Positions 41,378-50,896 of a DNA stretch of 63,179 bases are shown one piece after another; positions within the stretch are counted from its first letter, which is position 1; every line of letters starts with the position of its first letter. Origin of the DNA: Oscillospiraceae bacterium (GTDB lineage: Bacteria > Bacillota > Clostridia > Oscillospirales > Ruminococcaceae); NCBI GenBank assembly GCA_022788225.1, contig JALEVO010000039.1, forward strand, positions 1 through 63,179, read 5' to 3'. The notes beneath the pieces were generated by a model. The model was not told the origin of the DNA, made no database searches, and saw only the letters and a list, made by a program, of their open reading frames with translations. Position numbers and translations under genes: made by a program.

Positions 41378-43420
41378 ATGAGTAAAAACATTATATCAAA
41401 ACTTCCGGTTATGCTCCATGGCGCTGACTACAACCCGGAGCAGTGGCTTGATATGCCCGAAATACTGGAACGTGATATTGAGCTTATGAAAAAAGCCGGA
41501 GTAAACTGCGTTTCTGTGGGTATCTTTTCATGGGTATCCCTTGAACCGGAAGAGGGCGTTTACACCTTTGACTGGCTGGAAAATGTCATAAACCGCCTTT
41601 ACGAAAACGGCATTTACACCGTTCTTGCAACCCCGACAGGTGCAAAGCCCTCATGGATGGCAAAGAAGTACCCGGAAATTCTCAGGGTTGAGAGCAATCG
41701 TGTGAGAAATCTTCAGGGCGGCAGACACAATCACTGCTATACCTCGCCGGTTTACCGTGAAAAGACAAGGCTTATAAATACCGAACTTGCAAAGCGTTTT
41801 GCAAATCATCCGGCGGTAATTCTGTGGCACGTTTCAAATGAGATACAGGGTGAGTGTCACTGCGAACTGTGTCAGGCGGAGTTCAGAAAATGGCTGAAAA
41901 AGAAGTACAATACTCTTGACAATTTAAACAAGCAGTGGTGGACCTGCTTCTGGAGCCACACCTATACTGACTGGGAGGAAATCGAATCCCCAGCCCCTCA
42001 CGGCGAACCGTGTATTCACGGTCTTAACCTTGACTGGAAACGCTTCTGCACCGAACGGACGGTTGATTTCTACAAAGAGGAGATAAAGCCGCTTAAAGAG
42101 GCGAATCCTGACATTCCGGCAACCATTAACATGATGGCTTACTATGACGGTATTGATTACTGGAAATTTGCCGAAGTGCTGGACATTGTTTCGTGGGACT
42201 CCTACCCGATGTGGCACAATGGCGGAAGTGACGATTCCGGCGGGGCTATATGGAATGCCTGCTGGCATGACGCAATGCGTTCAATGAAACAACAGCCGTT
42301 TCTGCTTATGGAGAACACGCCGAGTACTGCCAACTGGTGCGGCGTTTCAAGACACAAGCGTCCGGGAATGAATCTTTTAACAGCCGTTCAGGCGATAGCC
42401 CACGGTTCAAACAGCTGCCAGTATTTCCAGTGGAGACAGAGCAGAGGTTCTGTCGAGAAGTTTCACAGCGCTGTTGTGGGACATAACGGTTCTGACAAAT
42501 CGAGGATTTTCCTTGAAATATGCAAAACCGGCGATGCTCTCAAAAAGCTTGACGGCGTTCTGACTGCCGATGTAAATGCGCAGACTGCTATAATCTATGA
42601 CGTGGAAAACAAGTGGGCAGTTGAGGACAGTAAGGGACCAAGAAACGAGGGAATGGGCTATACCGACCAGATTTTGCAGACTTACGGCTCGTTCTGGAAA
42701 CAGGGTATTCCGGTGGATGTGATAAACATGGACGCTGACCTTGAAAAATACAAGCTTGTCTGCGTGCCGATGCCTTATATGCTAAGAAACGATTTTGCCG
42801 CAAGACTGAAAAGCTATGTTGAAAACGGCGGTACTGCGGTGGTTACATATTTCTGCGGAATGGTCAACGAAAACGACCTTTGCTATCTGGGTGAAACTCC
42901 GGCAGAGGGACTTTCGGATATGCTGGGTATCGTCTTTGAAGATATTGACGGGCTTTATGACTATCAGAAAAACCATGTTGTGTTTGACGGCTCCGAGAGT
43001 GAATATGAAACCTCAAGGCTTTGCGAAATTGTAACAGTTAAAACCGCTGAGGTTCTCGGAACGTACAAGGAGGATTTCTATGCCGGATATCCTGCTTTAA
43101 CCGTCAATAATTACGGCAAAGGCAAAGCGTACTATCAGGCAACCTTTATGAACGGGGAATTTTCTGATAAGTTCTACAAAAAGCTGTGCGGAGAACTGGG
43201 AATCAGAAGAAGTCTTGAAACAGACCTGCCCCAGGGCGTTACAGCAGGTTTAAGAACTGCAGAGGACGGTACAGAGTACATATTCATTGAAAACTTTGTT
43301 AATGAAACTCGTGAGCTTGACCTGCCTTACGCACTTTATGATATCATAAGCGGAAAAACCATAAGCGGCAGGACAGTTCTTGAACCATACGCTGCAATGG
43401 TGTGTCAAAAAACTGAATAA
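41378..43420 (+). CDS. GH42 beta-galactosidase
   Basis: HGADYNPEQWLDMPEILERDIELMKKAGVNCVSVGIFSWVSLEPEEG; WHVSNEIQGECHCELC. Confidence 0.93.
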   Translation: MSKNIISKLPVMLHGADYNPEQWLDMPEILERDIELMKKAGVNCVSVGIFSWVSLEPEEGVYTFDWLENVINRLYENGIYTVLATPTGAKPSWMAKKYPEILRVESNRVRNLQGGRHNHCYTSPVYREKTRLINTELAKRFANHPAVILWHVSNEIQGECHCELCQAEFRKWLKKKYNTLDNLNKQWWTCFWSHTYTDWEEIESPAPHGEPCIHGLNLDWKRFCTERTVDFYKEEIKPLKEANPDIPATINMMAYYDGIDYWKFAEVLDIVSWDSYPMWHNGGSDDSGGAIWNACWHDAMRSMKQQPFLLMENTPSTANWCGVSRHKRPGMNLLTAVQAIAHGSNSCQYFQWRQSRGSVEKFHSAVVGHNGSDKSRIFLEICKTGDALKKLDGVLTADVNAQTAIIYDVENKWAVEDSKGPRNEGMGYTDQILQTYGSFWKQGIPVDVINMDADLEKYKLVCVPMPYMLRNDFAARLKSYVENGGTAVVTYFCGMVNENDLCYLGETPAEGLSDMLGIVFEDIDGLYDYQKNHVVFDGSESEYETSRLCEIVTVKTAEVLGTYKEDFYAGYPALTVNNYGKGKAYYQATFMNGEFSDKFYKKLCGELGIRRSLETDLPQGVTAGLRTAEDGTEYIFIENFVNETRELDLPYALYDIISGKTISGRTVLEPYAAMVCQKTE

Positions 43421-43443
43421 TTTACAGGAGGACATAAATACAA

Positions 43444-45621
43444 ATGAAAATCAAAAAGGCTTTTGCCGCCTTGACGGCAGCAGTTATGATGTGTGCTGCA
43501 TTTTCAGGCTGTTCCGGAAAGGACGATGACGGAAAATCCGCTGCGTCTGTTGATTACAAATGGAGCAACGTTGCAATAGGCGGCGGCGGTTATGTAACCG
43601 GTATGGAATACAGCAAGGCTGAAAAGGGACTTGTCTATGCAAGAACCGATATCGGCGGCGCATACCGCTGGGTGGATTCCGAATCAAAGTGGGTGGCAAT
43701 CACAGACTTCCTCGGCTCTGATGAATGGAACCTTATCGGTATTGAAAGTATCTGTGCAGACCCGGTTGACGCAAAGAGAGTTTACTTTGCCGGCGGTACA
43801 TACATGGATACATCAAACGGTGCAATTTTCAGTTCCGACGATTACGGCGAAAACTGGACAAGATTCGACCTTCCATTCGGCTGCGGAGGAAACCAGTCCG
43901 GACGTGGAACAGGCGAGCGTCTTGCTGTTGACCCGAAAGACAACAAGAATGTGTACTTCGGCAGCAGAAGCAACGGTCTGTGGAAATCCACCGACTACGG
44001 TAAAACATGGGCAGAGGTTACTTCATTCCCGACAAAGGGCACATACAGTCAGGAAAGCGTAAGCATGGGTATCATGTGGGTAGAGTTTGACCCTAATTCC
44101 GATGATATGTATGCAGGAGTTGCGGAAACAAACGGACAGTGTATCTACAAGTCCTCAGACAAGGGCGAAACATGGACTTCCTTCACTTTGCCGGACAGCG
44201 GACTGTATCCTCTTCAGGCTGATATTTCCACAAACGGAAAAATGTATATTGCCTGCAGTGACAACTGCGGACCTAACCTTTCACCGGAAAACGGCAAGGT
44301 TTATGCCTTTGACATGGCGGCAGGAACATTTACGGATATAACTCCGGCAGTAGGTGACGGCAGATACGGCGGTTTCGGCGGCGTTTCAGTAGACGCACAG
44401 AACCCTGATACAGTGGTTGTTTCATCACTTGGTTTCTGGAACGAAAAGGGCGACAACGTTTACCGCACAACAGACGGCGGTGCAACATGGTCTGCGTTCT
44501 ATGATACAAACAAGAACTATGTTATGGACACTTCAGAGGCGGACTGGCTCAAATGGGGCAATGACGAGGCAAAGACCGGCTGGTGGACTGCGGATATCAA
44601 CATCAACCCGTTTAACTCAGATGAAGTTATGTACGGCACAGGCGCAACAATTTACGCTACTGAAAACATAACAGCTCTTGGAACAGGAACTCCTGTTACA
44701 GTAAAATTCCACGCATACGGTCTTGAGGAAACCGCAGTTTACAAAATGGTTTCACCACCGGCAGGCGGTCCTCAGCTTTATTCTATCATGGGTGACCTTA
44801 CAGGATTTTCACATCTTGATGTTACAAAGTGTCCGGATGATACATATTTCATGAAGGACGGCGACGCATCTGATATCGACTGCGCATGGAGCAATCCCAA
44901 CACAGCAGTTATGTGCGGTGATATGAACGGCAGTCTCAGATACACAACAGACGGCGGTGCAACATGGAACAAGAGCAAGGCACTTCCGGAAAATGCTCAG
45001 GACGGTACTCTTGCCATGGCGGCTGACGGCAGTTCATTTATCTGGACTCCTGCGTCAAATACCGGCAAGCCTTATATAACATTTGATATGGGTACTACAT
45101 GGTATAATGTAGGAGGACTTGGCTACGGTTCAACAATCGCTGCGGACAGAGTGAATCCAAATAAGTATTATGCAGTATGCGATGGTATGTTCTATGCCTC
45201 CGAGGACGGCGGAAACAACTTTGTTTCAACTGGTCAGATGATAATGGACAGTGCCTCAATTGCTGTATGCGGTGATAAGGAAGGCGATGTCTGGGTTTAC
45301 AACAGCGGTCTTATCATGCATACAGAGGACGGCGGAAAGTCATTTGAGTCCATAAAGAATTTCAAATGCAAGGCTATGGGATTCGGTGCACCTGAAAAGG
45401 ACGGAGATTATATGGTTATCTACGCAATGGGTTCAACCGAAGAGCACGGCGACGGCATTTACCGTTCAAAGGACAAGGGCAAGACCTGGGAAAGAATCAA
45501 TGACGAGCATCACCTTTTCGGTAACCTCACACCGTCTATCACAGGCGACAGCGAAGTTTACGGCAGAGTATACTTTGCAACAAACGGCAGAGGAATCGTA
45601 ATGGGTGACATAGCTGAATAA
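43444..45621 (+). CDS. GH74-family xyloglucanase-like lipoprotein
   Basis: Lipobox CAAFSGCSG; GGGGYVTGMEYSKAEKGLVYARTDIGGAYRW; repeated Asp-box motifs (SSDDYGENW, STDYGKTW, TTDGGATW). Confidence 0.88.
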   Translation: MKIKKAFAALTAAVMMCAAFSGCSGKDDDGKSAASVDYKWSNVAIGGGGYVTGMEYSKAEKGLVYARTDIGGAYRWVDSESKWVAITDFLGSDEWNLIGIESICADPVDAKRVYFAGGTYMDTSNGAIFSSDDYGENWTRFDLPFGCGGNQSGRGTGERLAVDPKDNKNVYFGSRSNGLWKSTDYGKTWAEVTSFPTKGTYSQESVSMGIMWVEFDPNSDDMYAGVAETNGQCIYKSSDKGETWTSFTLPDSGLYPLQADISTNGKMYIACSDNCGPNLSPENGKVYAFDMAAGTFTDITPAVGDGRYGGFGGVSVDAQNPDTVVVSSLGFWNEKGDNVYRTTDGGATWSAFYDTNKNYVMDTSEADWLKWGNDEAKTGWWTADININPFNSDEVMYGTGATIYATENITALGTGTPVTVKFHAYGLEETAVYKMVSPPAGGPQLYSIMGDLTGFSHLDVTKCPDDTYFMKDGDASDIDCAWSNPNTAVMCGDMNGSLRYTTDGGATWNKSKALPENAQDGTLAMAADGSSFIWTPASNTGKPYITFDMGTTWYNVGGLGYGSTIAADRVNPNKYYAVCDGMFYASEDGGNNFVSTGQMIMDSASIAVCGDKEGDVWVYNSGLIMHTEDGGKSFESIKNFKCKAMGFGAPEKDGDYMVIYAMGSTEEHGDGIYRSKDKGKTWERINDEHHLFGNLTPSITGDSEVYGRVYFATNGRGIVMGDIAE

Positions 45622-45639
45622 AGATTAAGGAGTAAAAAT

Positions 45640-46596
45640 ATGAAGTATTACATTGGTATTGACCTCGGCGGAACAAACATTGTTGCCGGAGTCGTTGACG
45701 AAAACTACAAAATCATTTCAAAGGCAAGCACAAAGACAAATCTTCCAAGGCCGGAAAAGGAAATCGCCGCTGACATGGCAAAGGTTTCAATTCAGGCAGT
45801 AAAGGAAGCCGGACTTGACATGAGCCAGATTGAATGGGTTGGTATCGGAACACCGGGTATTGCCAACAGCGAGAAGGGAATTATTGAGTATTCCTGCAAT
45901 CTCGGTTTTGACAACACACCTATGGTGGACTACATAAAGGAATACATCGACAAGCCGGTATTCATTGAAAATGACGCCAATGCCGCAGCTTATGGCGAAT
46001 ATGTTGCCGGCGCTGCAAAGGGTGCTAAAAACGCAGTGTGCATCACTCTTGGAACAGGCGTAGGCGGCGGAATAGTTATTGATGGTAAAATCTATTCCGG
46101 TTCAAACTTTGCCGGTGCTGAAATCGGCCACATGGTAATCGAGGTTGACGGTCCGCAGTGTACCTGCGGCAGAAAAGGCTGTTTTGAGGTGTTCTCCTCT
46201 GCAACTGGTCTTATCAGAATGACCAAAGAGGCAATGGCTGAAGACAAGGAAACAGTAATGCACAAGATTACTGCCGAGAGAAACGGCAAGGTTACAGCAA
46301 GAACATCATTTGATGCCATGAGAATGGGAGACAAGACTGCAAAAGCTGTTGTTGACAAGTTTATCAAGTACCTTGCAGCCGGAATCACAAACACAATCAA
46401 CATCTTCCAGCCGGATATTCTCTGTATCGGCGGCGGTGTGTGCAATGAGGGTGATCCACTCCTCCTGCCTGTCAAGGCACTGGTAAAGGACGAGGTTTAC
46501 ACAAGAAACTCACCTAAGAACACAGAGATAGTTATTGCAAAGCTTGGAAATGACGCCGGAATTATCGGTGCGGCATTTCTGGGAAATGCTAAATAA
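45640..46596 (+). CDS. ROK-family glucokinase / sugar kinase
   Basis: GIDLGGTNIVAGVVDENY; ENDANAAAYGEY; CTCGRKGCFE zinc motif. Confidence 0.92.
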   Translation: MKYYIGIDLGGTNIVAGVVDENYKIISKASTKTNLPRPEKEIAADMAKVSIQAVKEAGLDMSQIEWVGIGTPGIANSEKGIIEYSCNLGFDNTPMVDYIKEYIDKPVFIENDANAAAYGEYVAGAAKGAKNAVCITLGTGVGGGIVIDGKIYSGSNFAGAEIGHMVIEVDGPQCTCGRKGCFEVFSSATGLIRMTKEAMAEDKETVMHKITAERNGKVTARTSFDAMRMGDKTAKAVVDKFIKYLAAGITNTINIFQPDILCIGGGVCNEGDPLLLPVKALVKDEVYTRNSPKNTEIVIAKLGNDAGIIGAAFLGNAK

Positions 46597-46608
46597 AGAA
46601 TCATATAT

Positions 46609-46642
46609 AAATGGGACGCCAGTTAAAAGGCGTCCCATTTAA
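46609..46642 (+). terminator. Terminator after the ROK kinase
   Basis: AAATGGGACGCC-agttaaaa-GGCGTCCCATTT. Confidence 0.8.
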
Positions 46643-46748
46643 TTTATTATAAAAATCCTCCGTTTTCAGTAACAAATCACTGATATTCTGAATAAGATAT
46701 ATTGAAGTATTCAATCAGAATACAAATATGAAACAGGAGGAAAACTTC

Positions 46749-47576
46749 ATGAGCGATTATGCAAATAACTGCGGTGAAAGTGAGGCTGTTCCGGTAAAAG
46801 TGAACAGAGTTTTCGACAGCTGCAGCGACAAGGACTGTATAACCGGAGTCAGGGTTGCTCTTACATCACCGGTTCCGCCGTCCGCAACAATAATCAAGCC
46901 AAAGTGCATTACTGTCTGCGACGTGTGTATGAATGTAGAGCCGATACCATTCAATAAAGGTTTTTATTCAGTCGATATCACCTTTACATTTGACGTTCAG
47001 CTGCTTGCCTACGACAAAGCCTGCAGTACTCCGACAAGCCTTTTCGGCAAAGCGTCAGTCAGCAAGAACTGTATTCTTTATGGAAGTGAAACCAGTACAA
47101 AAACATTTTCAAGTGACGGCAGTGTGATAGGAACGGACGGAAACTGCTGCGATACTATCAATCCCCCCACTGCCCTTGTGCAGGTGGTTTCGCCGCTGAT
47201 ACTTGAATCAAAAATTACATCATGCAAGCCCTGTGAATGTATGTGCAGCCGCAGTGAGAGTACATCAGAAACGTCAGGTAAGCCGTCCGGCGGCAGAGAT
47301 GTTGTTCTGACAGTAGGACTTTTCTATGTGGTAGAGCTTGTAAGACCGGTTACGGTCATGGTACAGACATACCCCTATACTATACCGCAGAAAGAGTGCT
47401 GTTCAGAAACAGACAGTCCCTGCGAAGTGTTTGACAAGATAAGATTTCCTGTTGAGGAATTTTCACCCCAGAAAGCATCGGAAAGCAGGAATACCGGCTG
47501 TAAAAGCTGCGGCTGTGGCGTAAGCGCCGAAACTTTTAATCCTCCGCCGCTGACAGATGACAGTGAAGAGGCGTAA
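46749..47576 (+). CDS. Cysteine-rich protein of unknown function
   Basis: MSDYANNCGESEAVPVKVNRVFDSCSDKDC...; clusters KCITVCDVC, SCKPCECMC, KECCSETDSPC, GCKSCGCG. Confidence 0.75.
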   Translation: MSDYANNCGESEAVPVKVNRVFDSCSDKDCITGVRVALTSPVPPSATIIKPKCITVCDVCMNVEPIPFNKGFYSVDITFTFDVQLLAYDKACSTPTSLFGKASVSKNCILYGSETSTKTFSSDGSVIGTDGNCCDTINPPTALVQVVSPLILESKITSCKPCECMCSRSESTSETSGKPSGGRDVVLTVGLFYVVELVRPVTVMVQTYPYTIPQKECCSETDSPCEVFDKIRFPVEEFSPQKASESRNTGCKSCGCGVSAETFNPPPLTDDSEEA

Positions 47577-47592
47577 TATAAATATGTCTGAA

Positions 47593-47622
47593 AAACGGAC
47601 GGCTTTTATAAACCGTCCGTTT
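47593..47622 (+). terminator. Hairpin between the Cys-rich gene and yunB
   Basis: AAACGGACGG-cttttataaa-CCGTCCGTTT. Confidence 0.6.
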
Positions 47623-47638
47623 GATGTGTGAGGGGAAA

Positions 47639-48274
47639 ATGAGAAATAAGTCTGACAAGCTGCCAAAATACAAAAAAATAATAGTGGCTGCGGTTATTTC
47701 AGCTGTTGTGGTGATTTCTGCATTTTTGTGCATTGAAAAAAAATTAAGACGCTATACCTCGGAAATGGGTACATATTACTGCCGCTCGCAGCTAAGTGAG
47801 GTTATCAGCGGTTCTGTACAGAGCGTACTTGAAAAAACCGGTGCGGAATATTCTGACCTGTCCACTGAAATGTATGACGAAAACGGCAATTTTGTTTCCG
47901 CAAATATAAACATTAAAAACACTAACAAACTGCAAAGTATGATAGTTTCAGAGATAAACGGCAATATCAGCGGACTTTCAGACAGCGAAATTGAAATATC
48001 AGCCGGAACGCTCAGCGGAATAGTTCTGTTAAACGGCAAAGGTCCGGATATAAGGTTAAGGCTTGTTCCGGTGGGGAGTGTGCAGGCGGAACTGAAAAGC
48101 AGTTTTGAGTCTGCCGGAATCAACCAGACCTGCCACAGGATTTCTCTTGATATAACGGCAGAGATAAAGGCGGTTTATCCGGCGGGGAGTGAAACTGTAA
48201 CAGTCAGCATGAACTGTATTCTTGCGGAAAATATAATAGCCGGAGAAGTGCCGGATGGATTTATAGTCCGCTGA
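47639..48274 (+). CDS. yunB: Sporulation protein YunB homologue
   Basis: N-terminal TM; SEIEISAGTLSGIVLLNGKGPDIRLRLVPVGSVQAELKSSFESAGINQTCHRISLDITAEIKAVYPAGSETVTVSM. Confidence 0.85.
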   Translation: MRNKSDKLPKYKKIIVAAVISAVVVISAFLCIEKKLRRYTSEMGTYYCRSQLSEVISGSVQSVLEKTGAEYSDLSTEMYDENGNFVSANINIKNTNKLQSMIVSEINGNISGLSDSEIEISAGTLSGIVLLNGKGPDIRLRLVPVGSVQAELKSSFESAGINQTCHRISLDITAEIKAVYPAGSETVTVSMNCILAENIIAGEVPDGFIVR

Positions 48275-49148
48275 AATCAAAGTCTGGAGTGTATTCAGAC
48301 TTTGCCGAGGTGCGCTCCTGAGAAAATCCCTTTAAATCAAGCCGCTGAACTTCTTTGAGTACTGATTTGTATTCAAAGGTGGTAATTCTGTGGTTTATTT
48401 CGGGGTACTTGCCGCAGTTCTCATTGGGTGTGTACTGGCTCATAAGGCTTAATAAAAAGCTGTCATGGGGAAGTATTTCTGCAAGACGGTTTACAGCCGC
48501 AATGGAGTCATGGCGACAGCCGGGGAGGATAAGGTGACGGACTATCAGTCCCTTTTTCAGCATATCCCCGTCCATGACAAGCCGTTGCTGCTGACGGTGC
48601 ATTTCTTTCAGCGCCTTTTGTGCGTGAATACTGTAATCAGCGGCTTTAGAATACTTACCTGAAATGTCACTGCTTACATACTTGAAATCCGGAAGATATA
48701 TGTCAACGTAACCCTCAAGCATTCTGAGGGTTTCTTCTTTTTCATAGCCGCCGCAGTTGTAGACTATGGGTATTGTCAGCCTGTCCTTAACAAGGTCGAG
48801 GGCACTTATTATCTGCGGTACATAGTGGGTAGGATTCACAAGATTTATGTTATGGGCACCTTTTTGCTGTAATTCAAGAAAAATCTCCCCCAGCCGCTGG
48901 GTACTGATTTCCATTCCCTTATTTTCGCCGCTTATCTCGTGATTCTGACAGAAACAGCATTTAAGGGTACAGCCGGAAAAGAACACCGCCCCCGAACCGT
49001 TTCTGCCGCTGATACAGGGTTCTTCCCAGTAGTGAAGCTGTGCCTTTGCGGCTCTTATCCGATAGTCACTGCCGCATATTCCGGCGGTTTTAGTCCTGTC
49101 TGCGCCGCATTCTCTGGGACAAAGGGTGCAATGGGAAAAATCGTACAT
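48261..49148 (-). CDS. Radical SAM protein (pyruvate formate-lyase activating enzyme-related)
   Basis: CTLCPRECGADR; radical SAM GCTLKCCFCQNHEIS. Confidence 0.85.
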   Translation of the reverse strand: MYDFSHCTLCPRECGADRTKTAGICGSDYRIRAAKAQLHYWEEPCISGRNGSGAVFFSGCTLKCCFCQNHEISGENKGMEISTQRLGEIFLELQQKGAHNINLVNPTHYVPQIISALDLVKDRLTIPIVYNCGGYEKEETLRMLEGYVDIYLPDFKYVSSDISGKYSKAADYSIHAQKALKEMHRQQQRLVMDGDMLKKGLIVRHLILPGCRHDSIAAVNRLAEILPHDSFLLSLMSQYTPNENCGKYPEINHRITTFEYKSVLKEVQRLDLKGFSQERTSAKSEYTPDFDFSGL

Positions 49149-50281
49149 CAGGACAACCTCTCTTTAAAGTCCTCATAGCCGAACTTCTTTATGATTTCAA
49201 TTTCACCGTTTTCGTCCATAACCGCAATGGACGGCAGCGGCATACCGTTAAAGGTGTTGTTCTTCACCATGCTGTAAATCGCCATGTCCTCAAAAATCAG
49301 TTTGTCACCAATTTTAAGGGGACTGTCAAAGGAGTACTCACCAATCATATCTCCGGCAAGACAGGTCTGGGAGCCTAAACGGTAGGTGTACCGCTTTTCA
49401 TCAGGCATACCGGAATTGAAAAGGGGCGGACGGTAGGGCATTTCCAGTACATCCGGCATATGACAGGCGGCGGAGGTGTCAAGTATTGCCGCCGGAATGT
49501 CGTTTTCAGTAATGTCCAGCACCTTTGTAACGAGATAGCCGGCATTGAGAGCCACAGCCTCACCCGGTTCAAGATACACCTCAAGACCGTATTTATCCTG
49601 CATACGCTTAATGCACCTTTCAAGGCGGGAAATGTCGTAGTCGGGGCGTGTTATGTGGTGACCGCCGCCGAAGTTTATCCACTCCATTTTTTTCAGATAC
49701 TCTCCGAATTTTTCCTCCACAGCGTCAAGGGTACTTTCAAGGTCGTCGGAATTCTGCTCACAGAGGGTGTGGAAATGCAGTCCGGTTACGCCGTCAAGGT
49801 TGTCAGGCTGAAAATTTTTCATAGTTATTCCAAGACGTGATTTCGGAGAACATGGGTCGTAAATTTCGTGTCCCTCCTGTGTGGAGTGTTCCGGATTTAT
49901 GCGCAGTCCGATTTTCTTTCCGGCTTTAAGCGCCTTTTCACGGTAAAGGTCAAGCTGGGAAAATGAATTGAAGATGATGTGTCCGCAGTAAGAGATTATT
50001 TCATCAATTTCCTCACTGCGGTAGGCGGCGGAGAAAACGTGGTTTTCCTTGCCCATGCATTCATATCCCAGACGAGCCTCGTAAAGACCGCTGCAGGCAG
50101 TACCGCTTAAATATTTGCCGATAAGGGGGTACATTGAAAAAGCGGAAAACGCCTTTTGCGCAAGAAGTATTTTACAGCCTGTCCTGTCCTGAACGGTTTT
50201 TAGTATTTCAAGGTTAGAGATAAGCTTTGCCTTGTCAATGACATAGCATGGCGTTTCGATGTTGTGTAGGTTTTTGTTCAC
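49148..50281 (-). CDS. nspC: Carboxynorspermidine / carboxyspermidine decarboxylase
   Basis: IETPCYVIDKAKLISNLEILK; MEWINFGGGHHITRPDYD; GTG start with GGGAG RBS preferred over the track start, which lies in a repeat. Confidence 0.9.
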   Translation of the reverse strand: MNKNLHNIETPCYVIDKAKLISNLEILKTVQDRTGCKILLAQKAFSAFSMYPLIGKYLSGTACSGLYEARLGYECMGKENHVFSAAYRSEEIDEIISYCGHIIFNSFSQLDLYREKALKAGKKIGLRINPEHSTQEGHEIYDPCSPKSRLGITMKNFQPDNLDGVTGLHFHTLCEQNSDDLESTLDAVEEKFGEYLKKMEWINFGGGHHITRPDYDISRLERCIKRMQDKYGLEVYLEPGEAVALNAGYLVTKVLDITENDIPAAILDTSAACHMPDVLEMPYRPPLFNSGMPDEKRYTYRLGSQTCLAGDMIGEYSFDSPLKIGDKLIFEDMAIYSMVKNNTFNGMPLPSIAVMDENGEIEIIKKFGYEDFKERLS

Positions 50282-50306
50282 TTTTTTGCTCCCAAAATAT
50301 TTTTTT

Positions 50307-50330
50307 GTAGGGGCAACCATTGGTCGCCCG
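50307..50330. repeat. Copy of the GTAGGGGC-AACCATTGGTCGCCC palindrome
   Basis: Same family as 41213-41238. Confidence 0.6.
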
Positions 50331-50352
50331 TGGATTTATAGAATGAAAATTT

Positions 50353-50379
50353 ACGGTCAGGCCCGAAAGACCTGACCGT
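50353..50379. terminator. Hairpin inside the polyamine operon
   Basis: ACGGTCAGG-cccgaaaga-CCTGACCGT between nspC and the YbjQ-like gene. Confidence 0.55.
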
Positions 50380-50387
50380 TTAAGTAA

Positions 50388-50699
50388 TCAAACAAATTTA
50401 ACCGCAGTTCCGTAAGCCATAACCTCGGCTGCGCCCTGCATAATTGCTGATGAAGCATAGCGGACATTCACAATTGCGTCCGCGCCCAGTGCTTCAGCTT
50501 CCGCAACCATTCTCTTTGTGGCGATTGCACGAGCCTCATTCATCATTTCTGTGTAAGCCTTAAGCTCACCGCCGACAATAGTTTTAAAGCTTTGCATAAT
50601 GTCTTTTCCTGCGTGTTTTGACTGTATGGTTGAACCCTTTACCAGTCCCAGCATTTCAAAATTTTTGCCTGTGATGTAATCAGTATTTACTAATATCAT
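50388..50699 (-). CDS. YbjQ-family (heavy-metal-binding-like) protein
   Basis: MILVNTDYITGKNFEMLGLVKGSTIQSKHAGKDI...EAEALGADAIVNVRYASSAIMQGAAEVMAYGTAVKF. Confidence 0.85.
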   Translation of the reverse strand: MILVNTDYITGKNFEMLGLVKGSTIQSKHAGKDIMQSFKTIVGGELKAYTEMMNEARAIATKRMVAEAEALGADAIVNVRYASSAIMQGAAEVMAYGTAVKFV

Positions 50700-50895
50700 C
50701 TTCTTCACCGTCCTTGATTTCATGTATTCTCTCAATGAGAGTGTATATTGCCAGTGCTATTCCGATTACGGCTGTAACTGCAAATATTATCCCTACAATG
50801 CTTATTGTGGCAAGTATCGCATAGCCTAAAAGAAACAGCACAAGTAAAACTGTAATAATAACCGGTGCAATAATCTTTTTAGTGTGTTTTTTCAT
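50680..50895 (-). CDS. Small membrane protein
   Basis: Two hydrophobic segments; C-terminus EIKDGEEDDISKY overlaps the downstream gene. Confidence 0.6.
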   Translation of the reverse strand: MKKHTKKIIAPVIITVLLVLFLLGYAILATISIVGIIFAVTAVIGIALAIYTLIERIHEIKDGEEDDISKY

Positions 50896-50896
50896 T

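Noticed and set aside
44417-44671. Short in-strand ORFs within the GH74 gene
   Set aside because: Frame-shifted shadows of Asp-box repeats.
48261-49148. Glycyl-radical enzyme activase pair
   Set aside because: The radical SAM protein resembles activases but no glycyl-radical enzyme gene is nearby.
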